Origin: Arthrobacter sp. 18067
GTDB taxonomy: Bacteria > Actinomycetota > Actinomycetes > Actinomycetales > Micrococcaceae
Direction: 5' to 3'
Length of the DNA: 64,000 nucleotides
Assembly: GCF_902706295.1 (NCBI RefSeq)
Contig: NZ_CACSJJ010000019.1
Coordinates: 1-64,000 of the forward strand
The position numbers and the translations under genes are program-made. Below are positions 57,969 through 64,000 of the stretch, piece after piece. Numbering within the stretch: position 1 is the stretch's first letter; each line of letters opens with the position of its first letter. The notes under the pieces are model-generated. The model did not search any database and had not been told where the DNA came from. It worked only from the letters and a program-made list of their open reading frames with translations.

Positions 57969-60692
57969 GTGCCCAGCAAGGCAAAAACCGGCAAGAAACT
58001 CGTGATCGTCGAGTCTCCCGCCAAGAGTAAGACCATCGCCAAGTACCTGGGCGAAGGCTTCATCGTCGAGGCTTCCATCGGCCACATCCGGGACCTCCCG
58101 CAGCCGTCCGATCTCCCTGCAGAACTGAAGAAGACCTCGCTGGGCAAGTTCGCCGTCGACATCGAAAACGACTTCAAGCCGTACTACGTTGTTTCCCCGG
58201 ACAAGAAGAAAAAGGTTGCAGAGCTCAAGGCCCAGCTGAAAGATGCCGACGCGCTCTATCTCGCAACCGATGGGGACCGCGAAGGCGAAGCCATCGCGTG
58301 GCACCTCCTGGAGGTCCTGAAACCCAAGGTTCCCGTTTATCGCATGACCTTTGGCGAAATCACCAAGGAAGCCATCCACCGCGCCATGGACAACCTGCGC
58401 GACGTGGACACGGCTTTGGTGGATGCCCAGGAGACACGTCGTATCCTGGACCGCCTCTACGGCTATGAGATTTCCCCGGTGCTGTGGCGCAAGGTGGCCC
58501 GCGGTCTGTCCGCCGGCCGCGTGCAGTCCGTGGTGACACGCATGGTGGTGGACCGCGAACGTGAGCGCATGGCCTTCCGGGCAGCGTCTTACTGGGACCT
58601 CACCGGCCAGTTCGGTTCGGACTCGGGCTCGTTCAAAGCCAAGCTCGCCGCCGTGGATGGGTCCAAGGTTGCCAGTGGCAGGGACTTCAACGACAACGGA
58701 CAGCTCACCTCGTCCACCGTGGTGCACCTCAACGAAGAACTCGCCACCTCCTTGGCTTCCGGCCTCGAAAACGCCGACTTCCGCGTCCGCTCCGTAGACA
58801 CCAAGCCGTACACCCGCCGCCCTGCCGCACCGTTCACCACGTCGACGCTGCAGCAGGAAGCCGGCCGTAAGCTCCGCTTCTCGTCCAAGAGCACCATGCA
58901 GGTAGCCCAGCGCCTGTATGAAAACGGCTACATCACTTATATGCGTACCGACTCGTCGGCGTTGAGCGATGAAGCCCTCACGGCATCCCGTCGTCAGGCC
59001 GCCGAGCTCTACGGCCCCGAATACGTGCCCCAAAGTCCCCGCGTGTACGCCAACAAGGCCGCCAACGCCCAGGAAGCGCACGAAGCCATCCGTCCCGCAG
59101 GAGACTCCTTCCGCACGCCTGCGCAGGTTGCCAAGCAGCTGAGCGGCGACGAGTTCCGGTTGTACGAGCTCATTTGGAAGCGCACGGTCGCCTCGCAGAT
59201 GGCTGATGCCAAGGGCTCCACCGCAACCATCCGCCTTGGTGCTGTCGCTTCCGACGGACGCGACGCCGAGTTCTCGGCTTCAGGTACCGTCATCACCTTC
59301 CCAGGCTTCCTGGCCGCCTACGAAGAGGGCAAGGACGAGAGCCGAGGGGATGAGGAATCCGACGAAGCCCGTCGTTTGCCCAACGTTGCCAAGGGCGATT
59401 CCCTGACGGCCTCGGACATCCTGGCAGTGGGCCACGAAACGTCACCGCCGCCGCGGTACACGGAAGCATCGCTGACCGCTGAGCTGGAAAAGCGGGGCAT
59501 CGGCCGTCCGTCCACCTATGCGTCCACGATTTCCACCATCCAGGACCGCGGCTATGTCCGCAAACAGGGTTCCGCGCTGGTTCCCAGCTGGATCGCCTTC
59601 TCCGTAATCCGCTTGCTGGAGCAGCACTTCACGGATTACGTGGATTACGAGTTCACGGCTGACATGGAAGGCGACCTGGATAAGATCGCCAACGGCCAAG
59701 CTGTAGGCGCTGCCTGGCTCAAGCACTTCTACTACGGTGAAGACGCTGATCCCGGCCTGTTGAGCATCGTGAACAACCTGGGCGAAATCGATGCCCGCGA
59801 GATCAACTCCGTGCCCATCGCCGAAGGCATCACCCTCCGCGTGGGCAAGTTCGGCCCCTATCTGGAAAGCTCGATCCCCACGATCGACGAGAAGACCGGT
59901 GAGGTGGTTGAGTCCTCACGGGCCAACGTCCCCGAGGAACTCGCACCGGATGAGCTCACGGCCGCCAAGGCCATTGAGCTGATGGAGACTGCTGCCCCGG
60001 AGGAACGGGTCCTGGGAACGGATCCGCACACCGGTCATACCGTGGTTGCCAAGAACGGCCGCTATGGAGCCTACGTCACCGAAATCATCCCGGAGATGAC
60101 CGAGGAACAGCTGGCCAACCAGCCGGTTGAGTATTACAAGAACGGCAAGCCGAAGCCGCCAAAGAAGCCCGTCAAGGCCAAGCCGCGCACCGGTTCGCTG
60201 TTCAAGTCCATGACCGTGGACACGGTGACCTTGGACGAGGCACTGCAGCTCATGAGCCTGCCCCGGGTCCTGGGCGAGGACGCTGAGGGCAACCCCATCA
60301 CGGTGCAGAACGGCCGTTTCGGTCCGTACCTGAAGAAGGGCACGGATTCCCGTTCCATAGGATCGGAAGAGGAAATCTTCACCATCACCCTGGAGCAGGC
60401 GCTGGAGATCTACTCGCAGCCCAAGCAGCGTGGCGCCCGTGCGGCCGTACCGCCGCTGGCCGAGTTCGGCCCGGACCCGGTCTCGGAAAAGAACATCGTG
60501 GTGAAGGAAGGCCGCTTCGGTCCGTACATCACCGATGGCATCACCAACATCACCGTCCCTCGTTCAACGTCGCTGGAGGAGTTGACCCGGGAACGCGCCG
60601 TCGAGCTTTTGGCCGAAAAGCGGGCCAAGGGGCCGGTCAAGCGAACCACTACACGCAAGGCGCCGGCCAGGAAGGCCGCAGCCAAGAAGTAG
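57969..60692 (+). CDS. topA: DNA topoisomerase I
   Basis: 907-residue type IA topoisomerase that relaxes negative supercoils. The Toprim domain has KKLVIVESPAKSKTIAKYLG at the start and YLATDGDREGEAIAWHL near 100; the active Tyr lies in GYITYMRTDSSALS near 325. The C-terminal third carries repeated actinobacterial Topo_C domains with NGRYGAYV, NGRFGPYL and EGRFGPYI. No zinc finger is seen; it ends in a Lys/Arg/Ala tail (RTTTRKAPARKAAAKK pattern), the actinobacterial substitute. The GTG at 57969 follows TAGGAGCACC. Confidence 0.97.
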   Translation: MPSKAKTGKKLVIVESPAKSKTIAKYLGEGFIVEASIGHIRDLPQPSDLPAELKKTSLGKFAVDIENDFKPYYVVSPDKKKKVAELKAQLKDADALYLATDGDREGEAIAWHLLEVLKPKVPVYRMTFGEITKEAIHRAMDNLRDVDTALVDAQETRRILDRLYGYEISPVLWRKVARGLSAGRVQSVVTRMVVDRERERMAFRAASYWDLTGQFGSDSGSFKAKLAAVDGSKVASGRDFNDNGQLTSSTVVHLNEELATSLASGLENADFRVRSVDTKPYTRRPAAPFTTSTLQQEAGRKLRFSSKSTMQVAQRLYENGYITYMRTDSSALSDEALTASRRQAAELYGPEYVPQSPRVYANKAANAQEAHEAIRPAGDSFRTPAQVAKQLSGDEFRLYELIWKRTVASQMADAKGSTATIRLGAVASDGRDAEFSASGTVITFPGFLAAYEEGKDESRGDEESDEARRLPNVAKGDSLTASDILAVGHETSPPPRYTEASLTAELEKRGIGRPSTYASTISTIQDRGYVRKQGSALVPSWIAFSVIRLLEQHFTDYVDYEFTADMEGDLDKIANGQAVGAAWLKHFYYGEDADPGLLSIVNNLGEIDAREINSVPIAEGITLRVGKFGPYLESSIPTIDEKTGEVVESSRANVPEELAPDELTAAKAIELMETAAPEERVLGTDPHTGHTVVAKNGRYGAYVTEIIPEMTEEQLANQPVEYYKNGKPKPPKKPVKAKPRTGSLFKSMTVDTVTLDEALQLMSLPRVLGEDAEGNPITVQNGRFGPYLKKGTDSRSIGSEEEIFTITLEQALEIYSQPKQRGARAAVPPLAEFGPDPVSEKNIVVKEGRFGPYITDGITNITVPRSTSLEELTRERAVELLAEKRAKGPVKRTTTRKAPARKAAAKK

Positions 60693-60697
60693 CTTCA

Positions 60698-60741
60698 ATG
60701 AAGGCCGGGACAGCAATGGCGAATTGCGTCCCGGCCTTCAT
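60698..60741 (+). terminator. Terminator of topA
   Basis: A perfect 14-bp outer stem ATGAAGGCCGGGAC (60698-60711) with its complement (60728-60741), extended by an inner GCAAT/ATTGC pair of arms. It lies 5 nt after the topA stop codon. Confidence 0.8.
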
Positions 60742-60758
60742 CGTGGTCGAGTAGAAGC

Positions 60759-61193
60759 ATGACTGAACAGACGGTTTCACCGGATAACGAACCCTTGAAC
60801 GACCTCGAGGCAAAGCTCGCCTCGGCCGAACAGCCGGACGCAAACCCGGTGGACGTCATCCTTGCCTTCCTGAACAACGAGGTCTACCTCGTCAGCACAG
60901 AAGTCGTAGATGGCCCGGATTCCTCCGTTGAGCCGCTGGTGCTCTCCAACGCCGATGGCCAGCCCGTCCTCGCGGTGTTCAGCCACCCGAGCCGTGTGGA
61001 CGAGCGGTTCCTCGACGCAGCCCCTCACGTGCTGGGGACCATGGGGTCGGCGATCCTGGGCAACATCGGCGACGAACTGGGCATGGTCATCAACCCGGGC
61101 AGTGAGTTCGGCTTCGAAATCGATCCCGAGGGCATCGCGAACATCCGCCGCGACTTCAAGCGGGCCGACGAAGCAGGGGAGCCCGCGGAATAG
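60759..61193 (+). CDS. SseB-family protein
   Basis: 144-residue protein with the SseB N-terminal domain pattern: VILAFLNNEVYLVSTEVV near residue 33, SSVEPLVLSNADGQPVLAVF near 55 and GMVINPGSEFGFEIDP near 107. The acidic N- and C-termini flank it. The family is named from a secretion protein of Salmonella, but in actinobacteria it is cytoplasmic and of unknown use. It stands between topA and the Ppx gene. Confidence 0.82.
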   Translation: MTEQTVSPDNEPLNDLEAKLASAEQPDANPVDVILAFLNNEVYLVSTEVVDGPDSSVEPLVLSNADGQPVLAVFSHPSRVDERFLDAAPHVLGTMGSAILGNIGDELGMVINPGSEFGFEIDPEGIANIRRDFKRADEAGEPAE

Positions 61194-61282
61194 CGGTCGC
61201 CGAGGCTGCCGGACACCATCCCGTCAGCGAAACGTCGTCACCAGGTTGCTTCACGGGCTTCGAATCGGTGAATAATGGCAGA

Positions 61283-62404
61283 ATGCGTCTTGGCGTTCTC
61301 GACATCGGTTCCAACACCGTCCATCTGCTCCTTGTGGATGCTCACCCGGGCGCGCGTCCGGTGGCTTTCGCATCCCACAAACGTCCATTGTCGTTGGTGC
61401 AATACCTCGATGGTGACGGCAATATCAACGACGCCGGCCAGCACGAACTCATTGAGTTCGTCCTGGAAGCCTGGGAGTTCGCGGCCAGCCACAAGGCCGA
61501 GGATCTCCTGGCCTTCTGTACTTCGGCGATCCGCGAAGCAACCAACGGCCCGGAAGTCCTGGCCCGGGTCAAGCACGAAACCACAGTGACCCTCCAGGAA
61601 CTCACGGGCAGCGAAGAAGCATCCATGACGTTCTTCGCCGTCCGCCGCTGGTACGGATGGGGCGCAGGTCCCATCCTCGACCTTGACATCGGGGGCGGCT
61701 CGTTTGAAATGGCCTACGGAACGGATGAGCTCCCTGAGTTCGCCACCTCCGTGCCCCTTGGCGCCAGCCGCTTGACGCGGGACTGGCTCCACGACGATCC
61801 CCCCAGTGCCAAGAGTGTCAAGGAGTTGCGGCGCTACATCCGCTCCACGCTGAAGCCGGTGGTTCGGAACTTCCATGAGCTGGGCCGCGCCAACCTGGTG
61901 GCCGGCACCTCCAAGACCTTCCGCTCGTTGGCCCGTATTGCCGGCGCTGCTCCAAGCGGCGCGGGCCCCTACGTCAAGCGTGAACTCCATGCGGCGGACC
62001 TGGGTCTCTGGGCCCAGCGCATTTCCGCCATGACAGTGGAAGACCGGCTGTATCTCCCCGGCGTCTCAGATGCCCGTGCCCGCCAGTTGTTGGCCGGTGC
62101 ACTGGTTGCCGAGGCAGCTCTTGAGCTTTTTGAATTCCCCAAGATGGAAATTTGTCCCTGGGCACTGCGGGAAGGCCTTATCCTGCGCCGACTTGACCAG
62201 TTGGTTTTCGAAGAGGCCCTCGATCCCGCTCCGCATGTGGGCAAGCGAAAGAAGGACAAGTCCAAGAAAAAGGCAGGCAAGGACGGCGGCAAGGCGACGG
62301 ACACTGATGAAGACCAGCCCCATATCCGGGACTTTCCTGTCCCCGTAAACACCCCGGCCCCTGCACCAATCCCAGCCCCCGTGGCAGGCGGGCTGGCCTC
62401 CTGA
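61283..62404 (+). CDS. Ppx/GppA phosphatase family protein
   Basis: 373-residue member of the exopolyphosphatase / guanosine pentaphosphatase family. It has the actin-like ATPase blocks LGVLDIGSNTVHLLLVDA near residue 3 and LDIGGGSFEMAYG near 138, plus FCTSAIREATNG near 79. It would cut polyphosphate or pppGpp. The last 60 residues are Lys rich, then Pro rich, and look disordered. The ATG at 61283 begins the family domain and has AATAAT 6 nt upstream; a GTG at 61268 is in frame but unsupported. The next gene starts 1 nt after its stop. Confidence 0.88.
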   Translation: MRLGVLDIGSNTVHLLLVDAHPGARPVAFASHKRPLSLVQYLDGDGNINDAGQHELIEFVLEAWEFAASHKAEDLLAFCTSAIREATNGPEVLARVKHETTVTLQELTGSEEASMTFFAVRRWYGWGAGPILDLDIGGGSFEMAYGTDELPEFATSVPLGASRLTRDWLHDDPPSAKSVKELRRYIRSTLKPVVRNFHELGRANLVAGTSKTFRSLARIAGAAPSGAGPYVKRELHAADLGLWAQRISAMTVEDRLYLPGVSDARARQLLAGALVAEAALELFEFPKMEICPWALREGLILRRLDQLVFEEALDPAPHVGKRKKDKSKKKAGKDGGKATDTDEDQPHIRDFPVPVNTPAPAPIPAPVAGGLAS

Positions 62405-62405
62405 G

Positions 62406-63239
62406 ATGAGCAACGACGTCGAACCTGAAGTGAATGACCGCCAGATCCCTGTAGCGCTGTCCAGCGCATCCGTCTACCCCCTGAGCGTCCACGACGCCTT
62501 TGCCGTGGCGCAGGACCTGGGCTACGAGGGCGTGGAGGTGATGGTCACCAACAATGCGGTGAGCCAGAACCCTGATGCCCTGATCCAGTTGAGCCACCGC
62601 TACCACCAGGAAATCGTGTCCATCCACGCGCCCACGCTGCTGCTGACCCAGCAAGTTTGGGGTACGGCGTGGAACAAGATCGAGAAGTCATGCCAGATGG
62701 CCGCGGACGTCGGTTGCGACACCGTGGTGGTCCACCCGCCTTTCCGTTGGCAGTCCAACTACGCCGAGAACTTCGTGGAAGGCGTCCGGGAGATCGCGGC
62801 GATGTACCAGGTTCATATCGCCGTGGAAAACATGTACCCGTGGCGTGTCCGCGGACGGGAAGCTGTGGCCTACCTGCCGCACTGGGATCCGCTCGGGCAG
62901 GATTACGACGACGTCACGTGGGACTTCTCGCACGCTGCCACTGCGGGGGCCAACAGTTTGGAAGCCATCAAGGCCCTGGGAAACAAGCTCCGTCACGTCC
63001 ACCTCACCGACGGCTCGGGTTCCGGCAAGGACGAGCACCTTGTGCCCGGTACAGGAACGCAGCAATGTGCGGATGCCCTCCAACATTTGGCATCCAGTGG
63101 CTTTGACGGTGTTGTGGTGGCCGAGATTTCCACCCGCAAGGCAAAGGTGGCGGGGGAGCGCGAGGAAATGCTTGCGGAAACTCTGCGTTTCGCGAAGCAG
63201 CACCTCAGCGTTCCGCTGCTTCGAAGCGTAGACAACTAA
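62406..63239 (+). CDS. Sugar phosphate isomerase/epimerase-like TIM-barrel protein
   Basis: 277 residues of the xylose-isomerase-like / AP endonuclease 2 fold. Metal and active-site blocks are DLGYEGVEVMV near 37, SIHAPTLLL near 73, VVVHPPFRWQ near 107, VENMYPWRVRG near 138, DFSHAATAG near 172 and HVHLTDGSGSGKDEHLVPGT near 195. It would isomerise or epimerise a small sugar or polyol; the true substrate is not known. It starts 1 nt after the ppx-like stop codon, so the two are cotranslated. Confidence 0.85.
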   Translation: MSNDVEPEVNDRQIPVALSSASVYPLSVHDAFAVAQDLGYEGVEVMVTNNAVSQNPDALIQLSHRYHQEIVSIHAPTLLLTQQVWGTAWNKIEKSCQMAADVGCDTVVVHPPFRWQSNYAENFVEGVREIAAMYQVHIAVENMYPWRVRGREAVAYLPHWDPLGQDYDDVTWDFSHAATAGANSLEAIKALGNKLRHVHLTDGSGSGKDEHLVPGTGTQQCADALQHLASSGFDGVVVAEISTRKAKVAGEREEMLAETLRFAKQHLSVPLLRSVDN

Positions 63240-63540
63240 CGGCGTCGAACATCAATACGCGGCTGTCGTCCTGACAAGGGGCGGCAGCCGCGGTGGTTTA
63301 ACGCGGGTGGAGGCTTAAAAGCGAAAGCACCGGCGGCCGAATCGGGAAATGGGGGAAAACCCGCCCGGCCACCGGTGCTGCTGGCGGACATCCCCATGCC
63401 CGCCTCATCACTCGCACCCTCAATGAGGTAACTACTAAGTTACGGACCAAGGATGAGTGCTGCCTGCAATAACCTTGGGAACAAGCTGGGAATCTGGAAA
63501 CCGTTAGACCCCGTCCAAGGCCAACTGCAATGATGGAGCA
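63240..63540. other. 301-bp intergenic region upstream of proC with several dyads
   Basis: No gene recognised. It contains a hairpin with 13-bp arms and one bulge (AGCACCGGCGGCC near 63326, closing at GGCCACCGGTGCT near 63367), then GGCGG/CCGCC, CTCAT/ATGAG, GTAAC/GTTAC and CCAAGG/CCTTGG pairs up to about 63480. The series could fold as a structured leader of proC or include a terminator for the upstream operon. It does not match any riboswitch consensus I know. Confidence 0.5.
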
Positions 63541-64000
63541 ATGAGCAACCGAATCGCATTCCTTGGCTGTGGATCCATGAACGAGGCAATCCTGGGCGGT
63601 CTGATTGCCGCTGGGACGGACCCATCCGACATTGTCGCCACTGTCCGCCGGGCAGAACGCGCTGACGAGCTGGCGCAGCGCCATCACGTCATGGCGATCG
63701 CGGGCGAGGAGGAGCCGGACAACAACAAGCTGGCCACCAAGGGCTCCAGCATGGTCATCCTGGGTGTCAAGCCGGTGGGCATCCTGGACCTGGCACGTGA
63801 GATCAGCCCGGCCCTGGCGAAGGACACCCTTGTGGTCAGCGTTGCCGCAGCGGTTTCCATCGCCCAGCTGGAAGCAGCGCTGCCGGAGGGTCAGCCGGTG
63901 ATCCGCACCATGCCCAACACGCCGGCAAGGCTGGGCCGCGGCGTCATTTCCGTCTCCCCGGGAACGCATTGCACACCTGAGCAGCTGGAAAAAGCCAAGA
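63541..64000 (+). CDS. proC: Pyrroline-5-carboxylate reductase, N-terminal part
   Basis: Runs off the right edge after 153 residues. It reduces pyrroline-5-carboxylate to proline with NAD(P)H. The Rossmann motif is IAFLGCGSMNEAILGGLI (residues 5-22), followed by VILGVKPVGILDL near 71, VVSVAAAVSIAQLE near 98 and IRTMPNTPARLGRGV near 121, all typical of ProC. The ATG has GGAG 5 nt upstream. Its leader region contains several hairpins. Confidence 0.93.
   Translation, partial: MSNRIAFLGCGSMNEAILGGLIAAGTDPSDIVATVRRAERADELAQRHHVMAIAGEEEPDNNKLATKGSSMVILGVKPVGILDLAREISPALAKDTLVVSVAAAVSIAQLEAALPEGQPVIRTMPNTPARLGRGVISVSPGTHCTPEQLEKAK

Noticed and set aside
57417..59081. 554-codon minus-strand frame.
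   Set aside because: It is the antisense of the ArsR-like gene and of topA and has no protein-like features.
63240..63540. c-di-AMP (ydaO) riboswitch or T-box upstream of proC.
   Set aside because: The conserved elements of these RNAs that I know could not be found; only generic hairpins are present.

Overview
The window is a high-GC actinobacterial chromosome segment, most likely from the Arthrobacter/Paenarthrobacter group (Micrococcaceae). The evidence is codon use, the homodimeric AceE, the Crp/MarP/Nth/Acs/Tad/TopA gene set, and the many genes whose start codon lies 6-8 nt downstream of a TANNNT box, as expected for leaderless actinobacterial transcripts. No phage, integrase, transposase, rRNA operon or CRISPR array was seen. 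One tRNA gene (tRNA-Pro, CGG) is present.

Layout. 0-6.2 kb: the 5' end of aceE (minus) faces a plus-strand uptake and catabolism cluster made of an NCS1 transporter, a hydantoin/Asp-Glu racemase-like protein, an SDR dehydrogenase and a DctA-type dicarboxylate symporter. A shared 15-bp dyad operator sits at two promoters of this cluster. 6.2-10 kb: SCP-like protein and asparaginase (minus), then purD-purC. 10-11.7 kb: an XRE-TPR regulator divergent from a 75-aa secreted peptide precursor carrying two copies of IGNWPDPM. This looks like an RRNPP-style peptide signalling pair and is the most novel item in the window. 11.8-25 kb: tRNA-Pro, heterodimeric ABC exporter, metallophosphoesterase, class A PBP, DUF4177, RidA, Nudix, a WYL regulator with an epoxide hydrolase, Crp and MarP. 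25-34 kb: aroQ bracketed by 32-bp periodic repeats, then an alpha-galactoside locus (GH36 enzyme, ABC binding protein and two permeases on minus; Gfo/Idh/MocA oxidoreductase and LacI repressor on plus) with two LacI-type operators in the divergent promoter region. 34-43 kb: FtsX-like ABC exporter, DeoR regulator, acs, a low-complexity membrane protein, nth, a CoA-type Nudix and YegP. 43-52.5 kb: an unusual PolA-like protein divergent from a seven-gene Tad/Flp pilus operon, then an MrfA/SftH-type helicase. 52.5-64 kb: GNAT, TrhO, two related lipoproteins, a methyltransferase, an ArsR-type regulator, topA, SseB, Ppx/GppA, a sugar isomerase-like TIM barrel and the 5' end of proC.

Many of these genes (topA, helicase, Tad operon, acs, marP, nth, crp, RidA/DUF4177, PBP, metallophosphoesterase) are neighbours in Mycobacterium tuberculosis as well (about Rv3646c-Rv3683, from memory). 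The window therefore looks like an old actinobacterial neighbourhood with accessory blocks (galactoside locus, peptide signalling pair, ABC cassettes) inserted or rearranged. Intergenic DNA carries two unusual repeat families: 32-bp-period arrays headed by CTCTCTCACC, and about 66-nt palindromes whose two copies differ by compensatory stem changes.
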